A stretch of 18,352 nt of DNA from Chloroflexota bacterium (GTDB taxonomy: Bacteria > Chloroflexota > Anaerolineae > UBA1429). Below the pieces are notes generated by a model that made no database searches, had not been told where the DNA came from, and was given only the letters and a program-made list of their open reading frames with translations. The stretch lies in the NCBI GenBank assembly GCA_014360745.1, contig JACIWY010000024.1:1-18352 (forward strand), given 5' to 3'. The stretch's first letter is position 1; each line of letters begins with the position of its first letter. Shown here one piece after another: positions 1 to 6,540 of this stretch. The position numbers and the translations under genes were made by a program.

Positions 1-2
1 AC

Positions 3-62
3 CCCTTTTGGGCCTATGATCTACAAGAAACCGGCCTGGAGCACCACGCGTACACTTTATGA
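3..62 (+). CDS. Possible C-terminus of an upstream gene (partial)
   Basis: Reading from base 3 there is an open frame to a TGA at 60-62 whose short product is rich in Trp, Tyr and His and ends in HHAYTL. The stop overlaps the ATG at 59 as ATGA, the usual arrangement of coupled genes. Nineteen open codons prove nothing by themselves, and I do not recognise the family. Frame 1 is also open across this stretch as far as 129, so this is a tentative call. Confidence 0.3.
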   Translation, partial: PFWAYDLQETGLEHHAYTL

Positions 63-1519
63 GCGTCGCTCGGCCAATATTTCCTCAATACGTTTGTCCC
101 TCCTCCGAGCCCATGGTACAATTATTTGATATGGTTACACAATCTGACCGCAATAACAACCGCCTGGCTGAATTGACCGATCGCGAACGAGAGATCGTGG
201 CCAAGGTGGCTACCGGGGCGACGAACCAGCAGATCGCGGTCGATCTCGATATCAGCATCAATACCGTCAAGGCCCACCTGCGCAATATCTATGCCAAGTT
301 GGGCGTCGAATCGCGCACCGAAGCCACCCTGTGCGCGATTCAATACGGCTTGGTGCAGCTTGAAGAAGCGCCCCCGGAAGAGCGCGCCGAGAGCAGCACA
401 GCCGCTGCAGAGCAGGGAAAGGCACCCGAAACCGTGCTGGCCGAATGGATACGTCCCTTATCTTGGGGGCAGATGGCGATATTGGCGCTTTCGTTGCTGG
501 CCATATTGGTCGTGGCCTTGTGGCCCGAACACAAAACGGTCATCGCCGATGCCCCAACCCGGCTCGTTGATACACCCGTCGATCTGCAAAGCGAAGTGCA
601 GCCAAGCTCCTCATCGCGCTGGCAATCGCTGGCGCAAATGCCGGTGCCTACCAGCCGCTTCGCCTCCGTCGCCGTGGATGGCAGGATCCTGGTCATCGGG
701 GGCGCCGAGCGCGATGGCATCACCTCGCGCGTCATGGCTTACGATCCGGTGAACGACCGCTGGGATTATCGCGCCTCCAAGCCCTCACCCACGGCCAACA
801 TCGGCGCCGCCGTCATTAACGGCCGGGTCTTTGTCCCAGGAGGGCTATTAGCGGATGGGACGCTGGCGGCCACCGTAGAGGTGTATGATCCGGCTACAGA
901 CACTTGGCACACAGGACCTCCTATGCCCCAGCCGCTCTGTGCTTACGCGCTGACTACCTATGGCGAAAGCCTGTACGTCCTCGGCGGATGGGATGGCCAC
1001 CGATACCTCGATACCGTCTATCGTCTAGACACACACAAAAACACTTGGAACCAGGAACCACCGCTGGAGAGCCCTCGCGGGTTCGCCACTGCCGCCGTGG
1101 TGAAGGACAGATTGTATATCGTCGGCGGCTATGACGGCACGCAAGACCTGGCGCTGGTCCAATCGCGGGCCCTTTCGTCCAATGAGTCGGCAGAAGGCTG
1201 GATCACGCACACCCCCATGGCGGCGCGCCGCGCCGGTCATGGCATGGCCGTCTCTCAAAACACCCTGTATGTAGTGGGCGGCGGATGGGAGAGCTCTTTT
1301 GTGTACAACGAGCGCTACGACGTGGCCAACGATGCCTGGTCTACCTTTGAAAGCCCTCTGATCGGCGAATGGCGCAACTTGGGCCTGGCCGTAGCCGAGG
1401 CCCGAGGCGGGGCTTTTGTCTTTGCGCTGGGCGGCTGGAATGGACGACACCTGGGCATTGTAGAGGGGTATCAGATCTTTTTCCCCATTTATCTTTCCAC
1501 CATCGAGAAAGGACGTTGA
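59..1519 (+). CDS. Membrane-anchored LuxR-type HTH protein with kelch propeller
   Basis: Likely a one-component signalling protein that couples an outside ligand or surface to DNA binding. Residues about 36-96 form a LuxR/GerE helix-turn-helix (LTDREREIV, then NQQIAVDLDISINTVKAHL, then IYAKLGV). A charged, Ala/Glu-rich linker leads to one membrane segment at about 137-155. The rest, 185-475, carries six kelch blades: paired glycines lie at 214-215, 261-262, 309-310, 356-357, 407-408 and 458-459, 47-51 residues apart, each followed by a Tyr/Trp-containing strand (such as YDPVNDRW). With the HTH inside, the propeller would lie outside the membrane. There is no receiver or sigma-factor domain. 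The start is uncertain: ATG at 59 may couple to an upstream stop, but the first 18 residues look unconserved, and ATG at 113 or 131 would keep every domain. None has a clear Shine-Dalgarno site. One base separates its stop from the OsmC gene. Domain assignment is firm; the target genes and ligand are unknown. Confidence 0.85.
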   Translation: MSVARPIFPQYVCPSSEPMVQLFDMVTQSDRNNNRLAELTDREREIVAKVATGATNQQIAVDLDISINTVKAHLRNIYAKLGVESRTEATLCAIQYGLVQLEEAPPEERAESSTAAAEQGKAPETVLAEWIRPLSWGQMAILALSLLAILVVALWPEHKTVIADAPTRLVDTPVDLQSEVQPSSSSRWQSLAQMPVPTSRFASVAVDGRILVIGGAERDGITSRVMAYDPVNDRWDYRASKPSPTANIGAAVINGRVFVPGGLLADGTLAATVEVYDPATDTWHTGPPMPQPLCAYALTTYGESLYVLGGWDGHRYLDTVYRLDTHKNTWNQEPPLESPRGFATAAVVKDRLYIVGGYDGTQDLALVQSRALSSNESAEGWITHTPMAARRAGHGMAVSQNTLYVVGGGWESSFVYNERYDVANDAWSTFESPLIGEWRNLGLAVAEARGGAFVFALGGWNGRHLGIVEGYQIFFPIYLSTIEKGR

Positions 1520-1520
1520 G

Positions 1521-1967
1521 ATGGCGAGTGAGGGCGGCCTCGACGTACAGGTACGTTGGGTAGAGGGGCTGCAATTCGTAGGCCGAGCGGAGACATCGGG
1601 CGCGGCCATAGTATTGGATGGCGCCCCGGAACATGGCGGATTCGGCTCTGGGCCTCGCCCTATGGAGACTTTGCTCTTGGCGCTGGCGGGCTGCACCGCT
1701 ATGGACGTGATTTCCATCCTGCAAAAGAAGCGGCAAAAGGTCACCGGATTCCGCGTATATGCCCATGGCGATCGTGCCGAGGAGCATCCCCGGCGCTACA
1801 CGCGCATAAAGCTCGAGTTTGTCGTGCGCGGTTGGGATGTGGAAGAGGAGGCGGTCGCGCGTTCCATCGAGCTATCTCAAACCAAATATTGCAGCGTGAC
1901 GGCTTCGGTTAATGCCGAGGTCACATACACCTATCGCATCGAGCAAGAACAAGTTCCACAGGAATGA
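1521..1967 (+). CDS. OsmC/Ohr-family protein
   Basis: A 148-residue member of the OsmC family, whose characterised members are thiol-dependent peroxidases that reduce organic or lipid hydroperoxides in the cytoplasm. The fold signature is visible: PMETLLLALAGCTAMDV, with the first redox cysteine about residue 58, and TKYCSVTASV with the second about residue 115. The N-terminal RWVEGLQFVGRA and the GFGSGPRPMETLL stretch match the YhfA-like branch rather than classical Ohr. The start follows the stop of the kelch gene after one base, with AAAGGA inside the upstream coding sequence as ribosome-binding site, so translation is probably coupled. The dihydrolipoyl dehydrogenase gene follows within about 25 bases. 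Ohr proteins are known to take electrons from dihydrolipoamide and lipoylated proteins, so this pairing could be functional; that link is inference. Confidence 0.88.
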   Translation: MASEGGLDVQVRWVEGLQFVGRAETSGAAIVLDGAPEHGGFGSGPRPMETLLLALAGCTAMDVISILQKKRQKVTGFRVYAHGDRAEEHPRRYTRIKLEFVVRGWDVEEEAVARSIELSQTKYCSVTASVNAEVTYTYRIEQEQVPQE

Positions 1968-1991
1968 CCCTCAACAAAAAAACGGGTGAAT

Positions 1992-3401
1992 ATGGCACAG
2001 AACTATGACTTGATCGTCATCGGCGGTGGGCCGGGCGGCTATGTGGCAGCCATACGCGCGGCGCAACGCGGCGCACGGGTGGCCTTGATTGAGAAACGAG
2101 AGCTGGGAGGCACTTGTCTGAACCGTGGTTGCATCCCCACCAAAACCATCGTGCGCGACGCCGAGCTGTATCGCGACGTGGCCTCTGGAAACTTTGGGGT
2201 GCTCATCGAAGGAACTATGAAGCCCGATTGGCCCAAGATTTTGGCCCGCAAGCGCCAGGTGGTCTCGACGCTCGTCGAAGGCGTGGCCTTTCTGCTGAAT
2301 ACTTATGGGGTGGAACATATCACGGGCATCGGCTGTCTCGAACGTGAGGGTGGGGTCATCGCTCAAACTACCGATGAGCTGCGGAAGTTAGACGCGCCAC
2401 GGGTCATCCTGGCCACCGGTTCTGTGCCCGCCGAGGTGCCTATCCCCGGCACCGATCTGCCGGGCGTGGTAACTTCCGACGGGTTGCTAGAATTAGAGAG
2501 CCTACCCGAGAGGTTGATCGTCATCGGCGGCAGCGTGGTGGGCGTCGAATTCGCCTGTATCTTTGCGGCTTTGGGGGTAAAGGTGACCATCCTGGGGCGC
2601 AAATCGTTCCTGCGCGACGCCGAGCCGCAACTGGCCAAGCGGATGCGCACGATGCTCTCGCGTGCCGGGATGTCGATCCAGATCGGCCTCGAATTTCGTC
2701 GTATCGTGCGCGAAGGGAACGGACCTCTGCGCGTCGAATATGAACGTCGAGGTAATATCGAATCGGCGGAGGGAGATCTCGTCCTATTGGCCACAGGCCG
2801 CTGGCCCTTCTCCGAGGGGCTGGGCCTCGAACGGCTCGGCATACGCCGCGAGGGACGTGCCATCGCTGTCGATCCCACTCTGCAGACCTCGGTGCCGGGG
2901 ATTTACGCCATCGGCGATTGCATCGGCGGCTATATGCTTGCGCACGTCGCTTCTTATGAAGCGGAGGTGGCCGTAGACAATGCCCTAGGCTCGCACCGCG
3001 AGGCCGATTATCGCGTGGTGCCCAATTGCATCTTTACCATGCCCGAGATCGCCGACGTGGGGCTCACAGAAGAAGAGGCCAAAGCACGCGGGATCGAGGT
3101 CAACGTCACCCGTTTCCCCTTTAATGTGAACGGACGCGCCCTGGCCCTGGGCGAAGGGGAGGGACAAATCCGCATGCTGTGCGAGAAACGTCAAGACGGC
3201 ACGGGCGGGCGGGTTCTGGGCGTGCACATCATGGGCCCTCGCGCTAGCGACCTAATCGCCGAGGCGGCGTTGGCGATGAAGCTGGGCGCCACAGCCGAGC
3301 AAATCGCCGAGACGATCCATGCCCACCCGACGGTGCCAGAGGCCTTGATGGAAGTGGCCATGGCCCAAGGACGGGGTGCCATCCATTATCAGAATCGTTA
3401 G
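1992..3401 (+). CDS. lpdA: Dihydrolipoyl dehydrogenase
   Basis: FAD- and NAD-dependent flavoprotein disulfide reductase that reoxidises dihydrolipoamide of 2-oxoacid dehydrogenase or glycine cleavage complexes. From the ATG at 1992 it has 469 residues, normal for the family. It opens with an FAD dinucleotide fold (YDLIVIGGGPGGYVAA). The redox disulfide is in GGTCLNRGCIPTK (Cys42 and Cys47). A second Rossmann motif IVIGGSVVGVEFA binds NAD. Next come the FAD-binding IYAIGDCIGG, the dimerisation-domain PEIADVGLTEEEA, and the catalytic His-Glu pair in HAHPTVPEAL. An in-frame GTG at 1986 is an alternative start. No E1, E2 or lipoylation gene is in the window, so the partner complex is unknown. It lies directly behind the OsmC gene, and a role in supplying reduced lipoyl groups to a peroxidase is possible but unproven. 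Closely related disulfide reductases such as mercuric reductase lack this exact motif set. Confidence 0.9.
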   Translation: MAQNYDLIVIGGGPGGYVAAIRAAQRGARVALIEKRELGGTCLNRGCIPTKTIVRDAELYRDVASGNFGVLIEGTMKPDWPKILARKRQVVSTLVEGVAFLLNTYGVEHITGIGCLEREGGVIAQTTDELRKLDAPRVILATGSVPAEVPIPGTDLPGVVTSDGLLELESLPERLIVIGGSVVGVEFACIFAALGVKVTILGRKSFLRDAEPQLAKRMRTMLSRAGMSIQIGLEFRRIVREGNGPLRVEYERRGNIESAEGDLVLLATGRWPFSEGLGLERLGIRREGRAIAVDPTLQTSVPGIYAIGDCIGGYMLAHVASYEAEVAVDNALGSHREADYRVVPNCIFTMPEIADVGLTEEEAKARGIEVNVTRFPFNVNGRALALGEGEGQIRMLCEKRQDGTGGRVLGVHIMGPRASDLIAEAALAMKLGATAEQIAETIHAHPTVPEALMEVAMAQGRGAIHYQNR

Positions 3402-3490
3402 AAGCGTTTCCGATCGGCGACTTGCGTCAATACGCGCATCTGGGGCACAATGTCCCCGGCGCCGATAAGGGCGAGCACAGGATAAGAACG

Positions 3491-3775
3491 ATGGTTATCG
3501 GCCTTTGTACGATCGATATTCAAGTGCCGGAGAGCTTTTCGTTAAAGGACAAACGCCGCGTGGTGCGTTCGGTGGTGGCGCGAGTACGCAACGAGTTCAA
3601 CGTGTCCATTGCCGAAGTGGATCACCAGGATCATTGGCAATTAGCCACCTTGGCTGTAGCCTGCGTATCGACCGACGTTGCCCAAGCTCATCGTTTGCTC
3701 GAGCACGTGGTGAATTTTGTCGAGCGAGAGCGCCTCGATCTGCTGCTTTTGGATTATCAAATCGAGATGCTTTAA
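3491..3775 (+). CDS. DUF503 (YlxP-like) protein
   Basis: A 94-residue protein of the DUF503 family (YlxP in Firmicutes, where it often sits in the nusA-infB operon). The family pattern is clear: MVIGLCTIDIQVPESFSLKD near the start, then KRRVVRSVVARVRNEFNVS, then AEVDHQDHWQLATLAVACVS, ending in LLDYQIEML. The function is not established, although homologues have been linked to ribosome or RNA biology. I start it at ATG 3491 because the family begins at MVIGL and AGGA lies a suitable distance upstream; the open frame extends back to a TTG at 3422, but those residues match nothing. Here it stands apart from translation genes, about 90 bases after the dihydrolipoyl dehydrogenase, perhaps in the same transcript. 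Confidence 0.85.
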   Translation: MVIGLCTIDIQVPESFSLKDKRRVVRSVVARVRNEFNVSIAEVDHQDHWQLATLAVACVSTDVAQAHRLLEHVVNFVERERLDLLLLDYQIEML

Positions 3776-3777
3776 GG

Positions 3778-3793
3778 AAAGAGGTGCCTCTTT
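3778..3793 (+). terminator. Short hairpin after the DUF503 gene
   Basis: AAAGAGG and CCTCTTT form an inverted repeat starting three bases after the stop codon. Only two bases lie between the arms, so the usable stem is about 6 bp with a 4-base loop. No T-run follows, so it is at best a weak or factor-dependent terminator or RNA end. Confidence 0.3.
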
Positions 3794-3856
3794 GTAGCTC
3801 GATAGGGCAAGAGCGTGGCTTTTCTTTTGTGGCCAACGACAGAATAGGAGGAACAC

Positions 3857-4411
3857 ATGGAATTCTTTGAAGTCGTCAAAAAGCGCTACAGCCACAAGAC
3901 GGCGTTCGACCCCCAGAAAAAAGTGCCGGAGGAAGATCTGGTCAAGATCGTCGAGGCCGGCATGGCCGCGCCGTCGGCCGGCAACGGCCAATCGCCGGAG
4001 TTCATCATCATCAACGACGAAAAGGTGCTGGAACAGATCCGCCAGGTATCGGACAATGTGCCCCTCAACACCGCGCCGGCCCTCATCGCGGTGCTCACCC
4101 GGCCTCGCGCCCGGCAGGTATTAGACATCGCGACCGAGTGCCTAATCGCCGACCTGGCCGCGGCCACCGATCAGATGCTGTTGGCCGCCACAGCCCTGGG
4201 CTATTGCTGCGGCTGGCTTGATAGCCCCTTTGTTCCCCAGGAAGCACGTACCAAAGCCGAGGCCGCCTTGGGCATTCCGCCGGATCGCATGTTGCTCCTG
4301 GTCGTGCCCGTAGGTTACCCCGCCGAGCCCGGACCGCGCCGCCCGAAAAAACCTTTCGAGCAGCGCGCGAGCTGGAACCGGTATGCCATTCAACGCGAGG
4401 CTCAGGAATAG
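3857..4411 (+). CDS. Nitroreductase-family flavoprotein
   Basis: A 184-residue nitroreductase-fold FMN oxidoreductase, probably cytoplasmic and NAD(P)H-dependent, acting as a dimer. The N-terminal FMN-phosphate region is seen in RYSHKTAFDP, followed by the family signature AAPSAGNGQSPEFIIINDE at about residues 36-54. ATDQMLLAATALGYCCGWL and the C-terminal LLLVVPVGYPAEPGPRRPKKP complete the fold. The start is well set by AGGAGG eight bases upstream. Substrates in this superfamily are diverse (nitro compounds, quinones, flavins), and no neighbour fixes the one used here. It is the last plus-strand gene before a hairpin and the convergent MFS gene. Confidence 0.9.
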   Translation: MEFFEVVKKRYSHKTAFDPQKKVPEEDLVKIVEAGMAAPSAGNGQSPEFIIINDEKVLEQIRQVSDNVPLNTAPALIAVLTRPRARQVLDIATECLIADLAAATDQMLLAATALGYCCGWLDSPFVPQEARTKAEAALGIPPDRMLLLVVPVGYPAEPGPRRPKKPFEQRASWNRYAIQREAQE

Positions 4412-4438
4412 CCTTCCTGCTCCAAACCATCGCGCAAG

Positions 4439-4466
4439 CATCGGCAGGCCCGAAGGCCTGCCGATG
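4439..4466 (-). terminator. 12-bp perfect hairpin between convergent genes
   Basis: CATCGGCAGGCC (4439-4450) and GGCCTGCCGATG (4455-4466) pair perfectly around four bases. Read on the minus strand, the loop is the very stable C(UUCG)G tetraloop. It sits 27 bases past the nitroreductase stop and 7 bases past the MFS stop. Neither side has a good T-run, so it may end both transcripts as a bidirectional or factor-assisted terminator, or protect RNA 3' ends. Confidence 0.6.
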
Positions 4467-4473
4467 TCGCGTT

Positions 4474-5691
4474 TCAGCTCATCTGGCGCTCTGCTTCCGG
4501 CTCTTCTTCGTCGCCGGCCAGCCAGGGCTGCCAGAGCAGCCCGAAAACGGCCAGTGCAAACGCCGAGATCCCCCCGAACAGACCGAACATACGCTGCGGC
4601 CCGACCGTATCGTACAGCGACCCGGCCACCATCCCGCCGGCAGAGCGGCCCAAACCGGACATGAGCCCGGTGGCCAACGCCTGGGAAGTGGCCGCCATTC
4701 CGGGAGGCGCATGACGATCGGCAAAGTCCACCGCCGCCACCAGCGAGGCGCCAAAGGTAAAGCCCACCAATACCTGGCTGGCTACGACCACCCAAGGCAC
4801 CGGCAGTAACGCCTGCGCGGCGAAACGCAAGCCATAAACGAATAGGGCGAACAAGAGCAACCGCCGGCTGCCCCATCCCTTCAGCATCGCCGGCAACACC
4901 GTGAGCATGATCAACGTCTGCGACACCGAGCCCAAAGCCCCGGAAAGGCCGATGACGCTTTCGCTGGCCCGCAACGTGTCCAGATAGAGGCCGGTATAGT
5001 CAAAGGCCACCGACTGCACCATCATGGTCACGAACAGGGCCATCATGAACAGGCGCCACGGCTTGCTCTGCACTAAGCTCGCCAATCCTCGCGTTACGCT
5101 CGCGCGCAGTGGTTGCTGTTCCACCCGAACGCGCAAGGAAAGCAGGGCCGCCGAGCCCATCAACAGCACATACCCCCAAAAGATAAAGCGGATATCGCGC
5201 CCTTCGATCAAATACCCCGTGAGCCACATTACCGGCGCATAGCCCAATGAGCCAAAGGCGCGGATGCTGGCGTATTTGTATCGTTCGCGGCCAAGGGCGC
5301 TCAGGGCTATACTGTCGGTAAGCGGCTGAATGGGGCCCATAAAAAGGGCGTAGAGGATGTTCCATACGACCAACGCCGGGAAACTATGACAAAAGAACAT
5401 TCCCAGCATCGGCAGACAGCTCATGCCCGTAACGATAGTGAGCAGCCTGCTGCGCAGATGAAAACGATCGGCGATCAGGCTCCACATAGGCCCGGCCACG
5501 ATTTGCACCAGGGGCTGCAAACCGATCAACAAACCTATCTGCGCCCCATCCAGGCCAACCCGGCGAAAGAAGAGGGTGCGGTAGATCGCGGTCGTGCCGT
5601 AGCTGCCATAGATCAAGACATAGAGCCAGCGCACCAAAGACACGTGATTGCCGCCGCCCCTGTCGCCCTCGTGCAACTCGCGCGCGGTCAA
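4474..5691 (-). CDS. MFS transporter
   Basis: A 405-residue major facilitator superfamily permease with about 12 hydrophobic segments, resembling the MFS_1-like/nucleoside-symporter-like group. The first helices read WLYVLIYGSYGTTAIYRTLF, followed by GLDGAQIGLLIGLQPLVQIV and the loop GPMWSLIADRFHLRSRLL, which is the degenerate motif A between helices 2 and 3. The substrate cannot be read from the sequence. It starts at a TTG at 5691, chosen because GGAGG stands seven bases upstream and because TTG overlaps the TGA of the metallo-hydrolase gene (TTGA), which indicates coupling; a GTG at 5643 is a shorter alternative. It is the last gene of the URO-D-fold/metallo-hydrolase/MFS operon. The C-terminus is acidic (DEEEPEAERQ). 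Confidence 0.87.
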   Translation of the reverse strand: MTARELHEGDRGGGNHVSLVRWLYVLIYGSYGTTAIYRTLFFRRVGLDGAQIGLLIGLQPLVQIVAGPMWSLIADRFHLRSRLLTIVTGMSCLPMLGMFFCHSFPALVVWNILYALFMGPIQPLTDSIALSALGRERYKYASIRAFGSLGYAPVMWLTGYLIEGRDIRFIFWGYVLLMGSAALLSLRVRVEQQPLRASVTRGLASLVQSKPWRLFMMALFVTMMVQSVAFDYTGLYLDTLRASESVIGLSGALGSVSQTLIMLTVLPAMLKGWGSRRLLLFALFVYGLRFAAQALLPVPWVVVASQVLVGFTFGASLVAAVDFADRHAPPGMAATSQALATGLMSGLGRSAGGMVAGSLYDTVGPQRMFGLFGGISAFALAVFGLLWQPWLAGDEEEPEAERQMS

Positions 5692-6482
5692 GCCTCGACC
5701 TCCAGACCATCATGGGCAAAGGCCACGCCCGCCGGCAAGAGCGCGCTGTCCTGTTCAAAATCGATATCGTGGGTCATGTGGGTCAACAGAGAGCGACGTG
5801 GCCGCAGCGCCTCGATATAGGCCAGGCTCTCTTCCAGCGACAAATGGGTGGCGTGGCGGCGGAAACGCAGGCAGTTGAGAATGAGCAGGTCTAGCCCCTG
5901 CAAGCGGGCCATCGCCTCCGCGCCGATTTCGTGGACGTCGGGCAGATAGGCGACGTCGTTCAGGCGATAGCCGTAACAACCTTGCAACGGGCCGTGCACC
6001 ACGGGGATCGGCTCCACGCGCAAATTTCCCAGCAGCAGGGATCCGTCCAGCATGTGCTCTCGCACCTGGGGAATCCCTCCCCCCACTTGCGGAGGCGGAT
6101 TAAATACATAGGAGAATCCTCGACGCAGGATGTCGATCGTCTCGGCGGAGCCATAGATGTCGATAGGCCCTTGTTGCAAGCGACAATAGGAGCGAATATC
6201 GGGCAACCCGTAAATGTGATCCGCATGACCATGGGTGTATAGCACCGCGTCGATCCGGCGCACTTGTTGGGCCAGAACTTGTTGGCGAAAATCTTGCGAA
6301 GTATCGATGAGCAGGCTGAACCCATCGCTGCACACCCACAGCGAGGTGCGCGTGCGGCGGTAACGCGGGTCGTTCTGCGCCTTATGGCACACCCCACGGG
6401 GGCAATGTGCGTAGTGGTCGATCATACAGTCGATAGTCGGCACGCCATGGGAAGTGCCGGTGCCCAGGAACACCAAGCGCAT
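5688..6482 (-). CDS. PhnP-like MBL-fold metallo-hydrolase
   Basis: A 264-residue metallo-beta-lactamase-fold hydrolase of the PhnP group (COG1235), probably a cytosolic phosphodiesterase. It begins MRLVFLGTGTSHGVP. The metal site is THGHADH at 83-89, with further ligands likely in VVHGP, in YLPDVHE and in the C-terminal LTHMTHD. Before the metal site are three cysteines (Cys19, Cys27, Cys32), followed by NDPRYRRTRTS; E. coli PhnP uses a Cys cluster here for a structural zinc, but the spacing in this protein is wider. The start at 6482 has GGGAGGG upstream and fits the family; the open frame extends to 6584, but that part looks non-coding. It follows the URO-D-fold gene by 58 bases and overlaps the MFS start. 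There are no phosphonate (phn) genes nearby, so the substrate is open. Confidence 0.87.
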   Translation of the reverse strand: MRLVFLGTGTSHGVPTIDCMIDHYAHCPRGVCHKAQNDPRYRRTRTSLWVCSDGFSLLIDTSQDFRQQVLAQQVRRIDAVLYTHGHADHIYGLPDIRSYCRLQQGPIDIYGSAETIDILRRGFSYVFNPPPQVGGGIPQVREHMLDGSLLLGNLRVEPIPVVHGPLQGCYGYRLNDVAYLPDVHEIGAEAMARLQGLDLLILNCLRFRRHATHLSLEESLAYIEALRPRRSLLTHMTHDIDFEQDSALLPAGVAFAHDGLEVEA

Positions 6483-6540
6483 CAACGCCCTCCCTCTGGC
6501 CGCCGACTCGAACCCATCCCATCCTTGTCTCTTTCCTGTG

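Noticed and set aside
1025..1744. Long minus-strand open frame of 239 codons opposite the kelch and OsmC genes
   Set aside because: It lies wholly antisense to two clear genes, shows no recognisable motif, and is the usual result of high-GC codon bias.
3422..3451. TTGCGT-18-CACAAT as a promoter for the DUF503 gene
   Set aside because: Both boxes fit poorly and the spacer is long; cotranscription with the dihydrolipoyl dehydrogenase is as likely.
3422..3490. Upstream extension of the DUF503 gene to a TTG
   Set aside because: The DUF503 family begins at MVIGL; the extension has no similarity to it and no ribosome-binding site.
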